Of a DNA stretch of 19,218 nucleotides, positions 1-6,056 are shown one piece after another. The DNA is from an uncultured Pseudomonadota bacterium (GTDB lineage Bacteria; Pseudomonadota; Gammaproteobacteria; Steroidobacterales; Steroidobacteraceae). The stretch's first letter is position 1; each line of letters starts with the position of its first letter. The stretch spans positions 1 through 19,218 of the forward strand of contig CAITAM010000237.1 in assembly GCA_903890265.1 (NCBI GenBank), given 5' to 3'. The notes below the pieces were generated by a model, which had not been told where the DNA came from, did not search any database, and saw only the letters and a program-made list of their open reading frames with translations. The position numbers and the translations under genes were made by a program.

Positions 1-1379
1 ACATTACCCGCCGCGATACCGGCGACGAGGTTGCCGAGCGACAGCGACAGGAACCACAGCCCCATCACCTGGCCGACGGCGTTCTGCGGCGCCAGCTTCG
101 TCATGTAGGAGAGGCCGACCGGCGACAGGGCGAGCTCACCGAAGGTATGCAGCAGGTAGGTGGCGATCAGCCAGGTGGGCAGCGGGCGCCCGCCGGCGAC
201 GACGATATGGGCTGCGCCAACCATGACGAGAAAGCCCGCGCCCATCAGCAGCAGGCCGAAGGCGAACTTGACCGGCGCGCCGGGCACCATCTGCCGGCGG
301 GCGAGGAACACCCACAGCCAGGAAAACACCGGCGCGAGCAGGATCACGAACAGCGAGTTGAACGACTGCAGGATCTCCGAGGGCATCTCCCAGTGCAGGA
401 AACCGATCATCCGGTCGGTGTAGCGCTCGGCAAAGAGATTGAGCGAGGTGCCGGCCTGCTCGAAGCCCGACCAGAACAGCGTCGAGCCGACGAACAGCAC
501 CAGGACCACCACCATCCGGCCGCGCTCGGCCGCCGTCAGCGGTGCGAGCAGCAGGAGGTAACCGAAATACGCCACCGCCGTCGCGAGGATGAGCCAGGCG
601 CTGTAGTGCGAGACCCCGATCGCATCGATGCCGAGCACGCCGCTGTAGAGCAGGCCGGCGGCGGCGGCAAGCACGGCGAGACCGACGAGCAGCGGGTACC
701 AGTCGGGCCCGAAGCGCGGCCGTGTCTCGCTGCCATCGGCCGCAAGCGGCAGCGTGCTCCCGGCGCCCAGGTGGTGCCTTGAGAACCAGAACTGCACGAG
801 GCCAAGGACCATGCCGAGTGCCCCGGCCGCAAAGCCGAGCCGCCGGCCCGAGACCTGGGCCACGATACCGGCCACCAGCGGACCGATCAGGCCGCCGACG
901 TTGATGCCCATGTAGAAGAGACTGAAGCCCGCGTCGCGGCGTGCGCCACCCTCGGGGTACAGCGAGCCCACGATGGCGCTCGCGTTCGGCTTCAGGAGAC
1001 CGACACCGAGGGTGATGACAAAGAGCCCCAAACAGAACACGGCGAGCGACGGTGCGAGCGCGAGGACGAAGTTGCCGATGGCGATCAGCACGCCACCGGA
1101 CAGGATCGCGTTGCGCGCGCCGATCAATCGGTCCGCCACCCAGCCGCCGGGCAGCGCCATCAGGTAGTTGCCGGCGGTGTACAGGCCGTAGATTGCCGCC
1201 GCCGTGCGGTCGTCGAGGGCGAAGCCTCCCTCCTGCACGGTCGACACCAGGAACAGCACCAGCAGCGCGCGCATACCGTAGTAGGTGAAGCGCTCCCACA
1301 TCTCGGTCATCGCCAGCACCCAGATGCCCCGTGGATGCGTGGGGTTGGACGGCCTTACGGCGGCGCCGGTCATGGCCAT
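1..1379 (-). CDS. POT-family proton-dependent oligopeptide transporter (3' end outside window)
   Basis: This is a proton-coupled di/tripeptide symporter of the inner membrane (POT/PTR family of the major facilitator superfamily, DtpA-like). Reading the minus strand from ATG at 1379, the first helix carries the family's proton-coupling signature ExxERFxYYG, seen as EMWERFTYYGMRALL. Further family blocks follow: GLLKPNASAIVG, then RDAGFSLFYMGINVG, then FEQAGTSLNLFA, and near the window edge GLSYMTKLAP and LWFLSLSLGN. The frame is open to base 1, so about 459 residues are present and the last helices are missing. A second in-frame ATG at 1373 could also be the start. The gene is divergent from the small zinc-ribbon gene at 1541, with a 161-base spacer. 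Long alternative frames over this region are GC-rich shadows. Family assignment is firm; substrate range cannot be read from sequence. Confidence 0.93.
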   Translation of the reverse strand, partial: MAMTGAAVRPSNPTHPRGIWVLAMTEMWERFTYYGMRALLVLFLVSTVQEGGFALDDRTAAAIYGLYTAGNYLMALPGGWVADRLIGARNAILSGGVLIAIGNFVLALAPSLAVFCLGLFVITLGVGLLKPNASAIVGSLYPEGGARRDAGFSLFYMGINVGGLIGPLVAGIVAQVSGRRLGFAAGALGMVLGLVQFWFSRHHLGAGSTLPLAADGSETRPRFGPDWYPLLVGLAVLAAAAGLLYSGVLGIDAIGVSHYSAWLILATAVAYFGYLLLLAPLTAAERGRMVVVLVLFVGSTLFWSGFEQAGTSLNLFAERYTDRMIGFLHWEMPSEILQSFNSLFVILLAPVFSWLWVFLARRQMVPGAPVKFAFGLLLMGAGFLVMVGAAHIVVAGGRPLPTWLIATYLLHTFGELALSPVGLSYMTKLAPQNAVGQVMGLWFLSLSLGNLVAGIAAGN

Positions 1380-1540
1380 GGTGCGGTGGAATCCTTCACG
1401 TCAACGGCGGACGCGGCAGTGTGACGGATCGGGGCCCACGCCCGCAATGCGCGGCGGGCGGCGGGGTAGAATGGGCGCATGCACCCTGCTCCAGACGCTG
1501 CACTGCGAGCCGACCGCGACCGCCTGCGCCGGCCACGACC

Positions 1541-1759
1541 GTGAACCGCGAACGCCCGCGCGCCGCCGTATTCGCTGCCGAGTATTTCTGTGCCAATCCG
1601 GCCTGTGAACTGCACCGGCGCGAGGGCGATGCGGGCATCGAGGGGCACGGCAACTGGGCCATCCTCGCCGACGGACGGATCGCGAGCCGCAGTCGCTACG
1701 GCAGCGAGATGCTGTGCGACCGCTGCGGCCGTGAGCGGCTCACGTCCGGCGGCGGCTAG
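1541..1759 (+). CDS. small C4 zinc-ribbon protein, 72 aa, function unknown
   Basis: This short protein starts at GTG 1541 and has two cysteine pairs, CANPAC near its N-terminus and CDRC near its C-terminus. That arrangement (C-x4-C ... C-x2-C) suggests a single zinc ribbon. The segment between them is polar, rich in Gly and Arg, and includes GHGNWAIL and SRYGSEMLCDRCGRE. I do not recognise a named family. No ATG lies in this frame nearby; the frame itself is open upstream to 1331, but that extension is low-complexity Arg/Pro and unlikely to be coding. A 21-codon reading frame starting at ATG 1479 ends in a GTGA overlap with the GTG start, which may mean translational coupling. The stop codon overlaps the convergent tatC stop (1756-1758). 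Paired cysteines and a sensible composition favour a real gene, but start and function are uncertain. Confidence 0.55.
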   Translation: MNRERPRAAVFAAEYFCANPACELHRREGDAGIEGHGNWAILADGRIASRSRYGSEMLCDRCGRERLTSGGG

Positions 1760-2571
1760 GCGGCGGGACCGTCGTCGCGTGCCGCGGCACGCGCCTCTGC
1801 CTCGGCGTCGGCCCTGAGGGCCGCGATCTTGCCGCGGGCGAGCACCGCTGCCATCAGCATGCCGATCTCGTACAGGGCATACATCGGCGCGGCAATGATC
1901 GCGAGCGAGATCACGTCCGGCGTGATGACGGCGGCCTGCACGCACATGCCAAGCAGCACGTAGCCGCGGTTGCGGCGCAGGGTCTCGATCCGGACCAGCC
2001 CCGTCGAGACGAGCAGCACGATGGCCACCGGGATCTCGAAGGCGAGCCCGATCGCGAGGAACATGACCAGCACGAAGTCGAGGTACTCCGAGATGTCGGT
2101 CATGATCTTGACGTTCGCGGGCGCGGCGTGCGTCAGCACGGCGAACAGCAGCGGGAAGATCACGTAGTAGGCGAACACGACGCCGGCATAGAAAAAAACG
2201 ATCGACGAGATCACGAGCGGGGCGGCGAAGCGCTTCTCGTGCCGGTAGAGCCCCGGGGCGACGAAGGCCCACAGCTGGAACAGCACCACCGGCATGGCGA
2301 GGAACGCACCCGAGTAGAGCGCGAGCTTGAAGGGCGCGAACATGGGTGCCGACACCGAGGTCGAGATCAGCTGGCCGCCCTCGGGCAGGTTCTTCAGAAG
2401 GGGCATCGCCACGAACTCGAAGAGCGGGTTGGCGAAGGCCATGCAGCCGATCGCACAGACGATGATCGCCACCACCGCGTAGAGCAGGCGCTGCCGAAGC
2501 TCCAGAAGATGGGAGATCAGCGTGCCTTCGCCCAGCGAGTCCGGCTCAGGCGCGGCTTGGGCCATGGTCAT
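1756..2571 (-). CDS. tatC: Sec-independent protein translocase subunit TatC
   Basis: TatC is the polytopic inner-membrane receptor of the twin-arginine translocase; with TatB it binds twin-arginine signal peptides and recruits TatA to export folded proteins. The 271-residue product has the usual length and family landmarks: an N-terminal HLLELRQRLL cytoplasmic segment before the first helix, FVAPGLYRHEKR, the FFYAGVVFAYYVIFP helix, the conserved acidic/aromatic SEYLDFV, the FEIPVAIVLL helix, and ITPDVISLAIIAAPMYALYEIG near the last helix. The C-terminus adds an Ala/Glu/Arg-rich tail of about 25 residues. The start at 2571 overlaps the end of tatB by 26 bases; a second Met two codons later (2565) is an alternative. 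It is the last gene of the tatABC set and converges on the small zinc-ribbon gene with overlapping stop codons. Confidence 0.97.
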   Translation of the reverse strand: MTMAQAAPEPDSLGEGTLISHLLELRQRLLYAVVAIIVCAIGCMAFANPLFEFVAMPLLKNLPEGGQLISTSVSAPMFAPFKLALYSGAFLAMPVVLFQLWAFVAPGLYRHEKRFAAPLVISSIVFFYAGVVFAYYVIFPLLFAVLTHAAPANVKIMTDISEYLDFVLVMFLAIGLAFEIPVAIVLLVSTGLVRIETLRRNRGYVLLGMCVQAAVITPDVISLAIIAAPMYALYEIGMLMAAVLARGKIAALRADAEAEARAAARDDGPAA

Positions 2572-3034
2572 CCGGGGTCAGGGGCGCCGTGGCCACCCCG
2601 GCCGTCGGGGCGATGGGTGCCGAGTGCGCCGCCACGGCGGCCGCGGCCGCGGCGATCCCGGCGGCGTAATCCGGGTGCACTTCGCCCGGCGGGTGCGCGT
2701 GGGAGTGCGTCGGGTCGGCTGCCACCGGCGCGGCGTCGGCGGGGGCGGCCGCTGGCGCCGTCGGTGCCGACGCGGGTGTCATCGTGGTGGCGGCCGTGGG
2801 TGGCGTCATCGTGGTCGCGGCCGTGGGTGGCGTCATCGTGGTCGCGGCCCGGACCTGCTCGCGCAGCACTGTCTGCACGTGCACTTCCTGGTCGAGCTGG
2901 GTCTGCAGCTGGCGCGCCATGGCCCGCGCGCGGCCCACCCAGCGACCGACGTCAGCGGCGAGCTTCGGCAGCCGCTCGGGCCCGAGCACGAGCAGCGCGA
3001 TCACGAGGATCAGCAGTATCTTGCCTTCGGCCAT
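2546..3034 (-). CDS. tatB: Sec-independent protein translocase subunit TatB, with Ala/Thr/Pro-rich tail
   Basis: TatB forms the substrate-receptor complex with TatC. The product (162 residues) has one N-terminal membrane helix, the hallmark hinge LGPERLPKLA at about residues 17-26, and an amphipathic helix with GRWVGRARAMARQLQTQLDQEV. The periplasmic N-terminus is short, and Lys5 lies where TatB normally has a conserved glutamate (E. coli Glu8). The C-terminal half is low complexity: a nine-residue unit (AATTMTPPT) is repeated, then an Ala/Pro/His-rich stretch. It lies between tatA (28-base gap) and tatC (26-base overlap). I see no good Shine-Dalgarno sequence before ATG 3034, and no other start codon in frame upstream before the tatA stop region. 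LGPERLP rather than FGTKK, and the position between tatA and tatC, support TatB. Confidence 0.93.
   Translation of the reverse strand: MAEGKILLILVIALLVLGPERLPKLAADVGRWVGRARAMARQLQTQLDQEVHVQTVLREQVRAATTMTPPTAATTMTPPTAATTMTPASAPTAPAAAPADAAPVAADPTHSHAHPPGEVHPDYAAGIAAAAAAVAAHSAPIAPTAGVATAPLTPDDHGPSRA
2778..2849. repeat. 27-bp tandem repeat inside tatB (2.7 copies)
   Basis: Copies begin at 2778, 2805 and 2832 with an exact period of 27 bases; the third copy is cut at 18 bases. Copies one and two differ by a single base. On the minus strand each unit encodes the nine residues AATTMTPPT in the TatB tail. The period is a multiple of three, so copy-number change would keep the frame. Confidence 0.9.
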
Positions 3035-3062
3035 GCGGGACGGTGGGCGCGGCGTCGCCGGC

Positions 3063-3305
3063 TCAGGCGCCGGACTTCGGCTCGGTCTTGGCGTCCGCCT
3101 TCTTGTCGCCGCTGAACTCGGCGTCGCGCGGCGTGCTGGCGAGCGCCTTCAGGCGCTTCTCTTCCTCTTCGTGCTCGCCCTCGCTCATGGCCTTCTTGAA
3201 GTCGCGCACGCCGGCGCCGAGGTCGGACAGGATCGGGCGGATCTTCTTCGTGCCGAACACGACCAGCACGATGACAAGAATGACCAGCAGTTCTCTCATG
3301 CCCAT
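3063..3305 (-). CDS. tatA: Sec-independent protein translocase subunit TatA
   Basis: TatA multimerises to form or support the translocation pathway for folded proteins. The 80-residue product has one N-terminal transmembrane helix followed by the family hinge FGTKKIRPILSDLG and an amphipathic helix ending in GVRDFKKAMSEGE, then a charged cytoplasmic tail with a Glu run. FGTKK is diagnostic for TatA over TatB. The periplasmic N-terminus is shorter than in E. coli; Glu5 lies at the position of E. coli Gln8. The start at 3305 is favoured because GGAG lies 8 bases upstream; an internal Met at 3299 is the alternative. It is the first of three tat genes and lies 96 bases downstream of dtd. Confidence 0.96.
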   Translation of the reverse strand: MGMRELLVILVIVLVVFGTKKIRPILSDLGAGVRDFKKAMSEGEHEEEEKRLKALASTPRDAEFSGDKKADAKTEPKSGA

Positions 3306-3377
3306 GGTGAATTCTCCGGGTCGGTGACCGCGCCTGCGCCGGGATGTCGGCGGGTGCGTAAGCGAATCTCAGCCCTG

Positions 3378-3383
3378 AGTATA
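3378..3383 (-). promoter_or_regulatory. candidate -10 element for tatABC
   Basis: The minus strand reads TATACT here, five of six matches to the sigma-70 -10 box, in the 96-base gap between dtd and tatA. A transcript would start near 3371, giving a leader of about 65 bases. No convincing -35 hexamer is visible at 17 bases, so this may be weak or chance. Confidence 0.35.
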
Positions 3384-3401
3384 CCCGACACCGCCCGGCC
3401 C

Positions 3402-3854
3402 CTACGGCCCGCGCGGCGGCACCTCGAGCCAGAACGTCACCGGCCCGTCGTTGACGAGCGACACCTGCATGTCGGCGCCGAACCGACCGGTGCCAAACTC
3501 CGGCACCCGCCGTCGCGCCTCGGCAACGAAATGGTCGTAGAGCCGCTCGCCGTCGGCGGGCGCGGCGCCCGTACTGAACCCCGGCCGGGTCCCCTTGGAG
3601 GTGTCGGCCACGAGCGTGAACTGCGAGACGACCAGCAGCCCGCCGCCCACGTCGACCAGGCTGCGGTTCATGCGCCCCGCCTCATCCGGGAAGATCCGGT
3701 AGCCCAGCACCCGCTCCAGCAGCCGGTCGGCCTCGGCGGGCGTGTCGCCGCGGGCAACGCCGAGCAGGACCAGCAGGCCACGGCCGATTTCGCCGTGCAC
3801 CACCCCGTCGATGGTGACGCGGGCTTCGGTGACGAGTTGCAGGAGCGCGATCAT
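3402..3854 (-). CDS. dtd: D-aminoacyl-tRNA deacylase
   Basis: Dtd hydrolyses D-aminoacyl-tRNAs (and glycyl-tRNA(Ala)) in the cytoplasm, keeping D-amino acids out of translation. From ATG 3854 the product is 150 residues, close to the usual 145, and begins MIALLQLVTEARVTIDG as in the family. Both active-site signatures are present: SQFTL at residues 77-81 and the Gly-Pro motif NDGPVTF at 135-141. LGYRIFPDEAGRMN and FGADMQVSLV are also typical. An upstream in-frame ATG at 3869 would add five residues, but the family alignment favours 3854. The gene lies upstream of tatA on the same strand and is probably co-transcribed with it, though a -10-like box in the gap could give tat its own promoter. 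Confidence 0.96.
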   Translation of the reverse strand: MIALLQLVTEARVTIDGVVHGEIGRGLLVLLGVARGDTPAEADRLLERVLGYRIFPDEAGRMNRSLVDVGGGLLVVSQFTLVADTSKGTRPGFSTGAAPADGERLYDHFVAEARRRVPEFGTGRFGADMQVSLVNDGPVTFWLEVPPRGP

Positions 3855-3869
3855 GGCGGCTCCCAGCAT

Positions 3870-4145
3870 GCCCGGCCGCCAGGCCGCCGGACAGGGTGCC
3901 CGCGTGCGACCGCTTGGTCGGCCATCCGGGCGCCGTCGACGCCGTGATCATTAAATTGGGCGTTCAAGAGAACCTAAATCCCACCCGAAGGATTAAATAG
4001 GCCTGACCGGATAAATGATAATCCACAGACGATCGATTTTCAGCCTTCAAAGGCCGTTTTCAAGGACGGACCAACGTCATTGGCTCAAATACGACCGAGG
4101 TGGGAATTAAAATTCTTATTCGACCACCAAAACGATCTCCGGTGG
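3870..4145. other. AT-rich intergenic stretch, no gene seen
   Basis: This spacer upstream of dtd and downstream of the 4213-5793 gene is much richer in A and T than its surroundings, especially 3950-4145. On the minus strand it holds several AT-rich hexamers that could be -10 boxes for dtd, for example TATTTAAT at 3992-3999, but no paired -35 is convincing. No open frame of credible length or composition and no RNA gene was recognised. Confidence 0.5.
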
Positions 4146-4180
4146 AATAAAAAAGCCAGCCCGGCGAACCGGGCTGGCTT
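4146..4180 (-). terminator. intrinsic terminator of the PEP-CTERM-like gene
   Basis: A perfect 11-bp stem (4154-4164 paired with 4169-4179) closes a four-base loop that reads TTCG on the minus strand. On that strand the stem is followed by a run of six T residues (4149-4154 region). It lies 33 bases past the stop codon at 4213 and is oriented to terminate that gene. Confidence 0.92.
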
Positions 4181-4212
4181 TCGGGCTCGGCGACGGCGTG
4201 CGCCGCCGGCCG

Positions 4213-5793
4213 TCAGGCGCGGACCGTACGACGGCGGGCGACGCCGACGAGGGCCAGCACACCCGAGCCGAACAGCCAGACCGACGGCGGCAGCGGCACC
4301 GGCGCGATCGCCACGCCGCGCAGCGCCTGACCGAGGGTGGCCGTCTGCAGGGTCGTGAAGTCCTCGCCGCCAACCTGCGACAGCGAGGTCGCGGCCAGGT
4401 TGTCGGTGATGGCCACGAGCTTGTTCGGGTCCGCACCGGCGTCGCCGAGCGCGCTGCCCGTGGTCGAGGTCACGGCGTACAGCGTGACGGTGCCGTCGCC
4501 GTTGACGCGGCCGGCCAGGTTGCGCAGGCCGTCCGTCTGGACCGACGTCGAGTCACCGGCGAGCGAGCCCGTGCCGTTGACCGTGTACTGGGCGCCGATC
4601 AGCGAGCCCTTCAGCGTGTAATCGAGCTGCCAGACGCCGTTCACCAGGCTCCACTTCTGCAGGCCGCCGGCGTTGGTGGTCGGCTTCGCGCCGAAGTCGG
4701 TGGTCGCACCCGAACCCTCGTCCGCCACGTACAGCGTCGAGGCGTTGGCGAAGAACAGGCCGAACGGGTGGTAGACGGTGAGATCGCCCGGCTTCGCGAG
4801 CGCGGTCGAGAACCCCGGCAGGATCGACACCGGCGTGGCCGAACCCGCGGCGGTCGGCAGCGAGCCCGCGGTACCGACCTGGTAGACGGTGTTGATGCCG
4901 TTGCTGCCGCTGCCCTTCGTCACGTAGAGCGTGTTGTTGAAGATCGTCATGCCGCGGTAGTTGCTGTCCTTCGCGGTCTTGTCAGCGGCATAACCCTGCT
5001 GCGTGATGTTGTACGCGCCGATCGCGTTGACGGTGGTGTCGTTCTGGCCCGGCGTCATGAGCTGCACGCCGTTGCCGTTCGTGACCGCCGTGCTGCCATT
5101 GCCGTTGCCGGCGTTGCCCGCGGTGTAGATCTTGCCGTTGCTGCCCAGGATGGCGGCGCGGCCGTTGTTGCCCGAGTACGCGCCGGTCAGCGTCTGCTGC
5201 ACGCTGTTGGTGCTCAGGTTAAACGTGATGACGCCGCGCTGGGTCGGGGTCTGGGTGTCGGTGTTGCCCGGCTCGCTGCCGGCAAACGAGTTCGAGTTCG
5301 ACACGTCCAGCAGGCCGAGCGTGCTGGTGTTGTAGGCCATGAACGTCACCGCCGAGTAGTCCGGCGTGAAGTTGAGGGCGAGCTCCGACTTCGAGGCAAA
5401 GCTCGTGACCGCCTTGACACCCGCCGCGCCCGCGAGGGCCGTCAGGTTCACGCTGGCGTCCGTGGCGCCGGTCTTCGTGTTCACCGCCGAGATCGTGATG
5501 GCGGAACTCAGGCCGAAATTCGCGTCATTGGCGCCGGTCTTCAGGCTGTTGGTCCAGACGTTCGACGTGCAGTCGGCGCTGGCGCAGAAGGCGCTGCCGG
5601 CGCTCGCGTTCAGCGTCGAGCCGCTGAACGTCGTGCTGTAGGGCAGCGCGGTGCCGGCGGCGAAGCCCGGGTCGTAATAGGTCGTGCTGCTGACGATCAG
5701 GTCGCTGGTGGTGTAGGCGCCGAGCTGGGCGTGCGCGGTGACCGCCGACAACGAGAGCACAGCGGCAACGGCCGCTGCAAGGCGAGTGTTCAT
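4213..5793 (-). CDS. secreted beta-propeller-like protein with VPLP-type C-terminal sorting tail
   Basis: The 526-residue product starts at ATG 5793, preceded by a GGGGA ribosome binding site. It has a signal peptide ending near AHA-Q (residues 1-22). The long middle part is rich in Gly, Thr, Asn and Ser and contains loosely repeated blade-like blocks such as GRAAILGSNGKIYTAG, YRGMTIFNNTLYVTKG and HPFGLFFANASTLYVADEG, suggesting a beta-propeller fold. The C-terminus has PVPLPPSVWLFGSGVLALVG followed by ARRR: a motif, a membrane helix and a basic tail. This is the architecture of PEP-CTERM proteins of the VPLPA subtype, which exosortases process in Gram-negative bacteria that make extracellular polysaccharide. 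No exosortase is in this window. The gene stands alone, with its own terminator. The frame stays open far upstream into trkH, but that extension lacks secretion features. Role in matrix or surface is inferred. Confidence 0.88.
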   Translation of the reverse strand: MNTRLAAAVAAVLSLSAVTAHAQLGAYTTSDLIVSSTTYYDPGFAAGTALPYSTTFSGSTLNASAGSAFCASADCTSNVWTNSLKTGANDANFGLSSAITISAVNTKTGATDASVNLTALAGAAGVKAVTSFASKSELALNFTPDYSAVTFMAYNTSTLGLLDVSNSNSFAGSEPGNTDTQTPTQRGVITFNLSTNSVQQTLTGAYSGNNGRAAILGSNGKIYTAGNAGNGNGSTAVTNGNGVQLMTPGQNDTTVNAIGAYNITQQGYAADKTAKDSNYRGMTIFNNTLYVTKGSGSNGINTVYQVGTAGSLPTAAGSATPVSILPGFSTALAKPGDLTVYHPFGLFFANASTLYVADEGSGATTDFGAKPTTNAGGLQKWSLVNGVWQLDYTLKGSLIGAQYTVNGTGSLAGDSTSVQTDGLRNLAGRVNGDGTVTLYAVTSTTGSALGDAGADPNKLVAITDNLAATSLSQVGGEDFTTLQTATLGQALRGVAIAPVPLPPSVWLFGSGVLALVGVARRRTVRA

Positions 5794-6056
5794 GTGTGTC
5801 CCCTGGCCCCTCGGGCCCTTGTAATAGTCAGTGTGTGTGCGAAGACCGTTGCACCCGCGTGTGAGCCGCAGGTTGCCCCAGTCCTGGCGACAGCTAACCG
5901 GACGGTGTTGACGATTCGGTGACGGGACGGTGACGGTCTCGCACCGGCGCCGGCCGGTACGCCCGACGAGCCCGGGACGCCCCTTCCAGGGGCAGCGGCC
6001 GGGCAATAGCCGCCGCCCGATGCTCCCGGACGGTGCCCCTCTGGGCGGGTCCGGCG
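5794..6056. other. spacer between trkH and the PEP-CTERM-like gene
   Basis: This 263-base spacer must hold the promoter of the 4213-5793 gene and the end of the uvrD-trkA-trkH transcript. A small hairpin (5979-5984 with 5988-5993) and other GC-rich inverted repeats follow the trkH stop, but none has a T-run. On the minus strand a TATTAC hexamer lies about 30 bases before the start codon, without a clear -35 partner. No gene was seen. Confidence 0.4.

Noticed and set aside
136..1299. 387-codon minus-strand frame in the POT region
   Set aside because: It is in a different frame from the POT signature motifs and is Arg/Gly/Ala-rich without membrane helices.
2128..3327. 399-codon open frame on the plus strand over tatABC
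   Set aside because: It is antisense to three clearly conserved tat genes, rich in Arg, His, Gly and Ser, and has no recognisable domain. It is a GC-bias shadow.
4198..5922. 574-codon plus-strand frame opposite the PEP-CTERM-like gene
   Set aside because: The composition is dominated by Arg, Val, Gly and Ala in a pattern that mirrors the real gene; the minus-strand gene has signal peptide, sorting tail and terminator.
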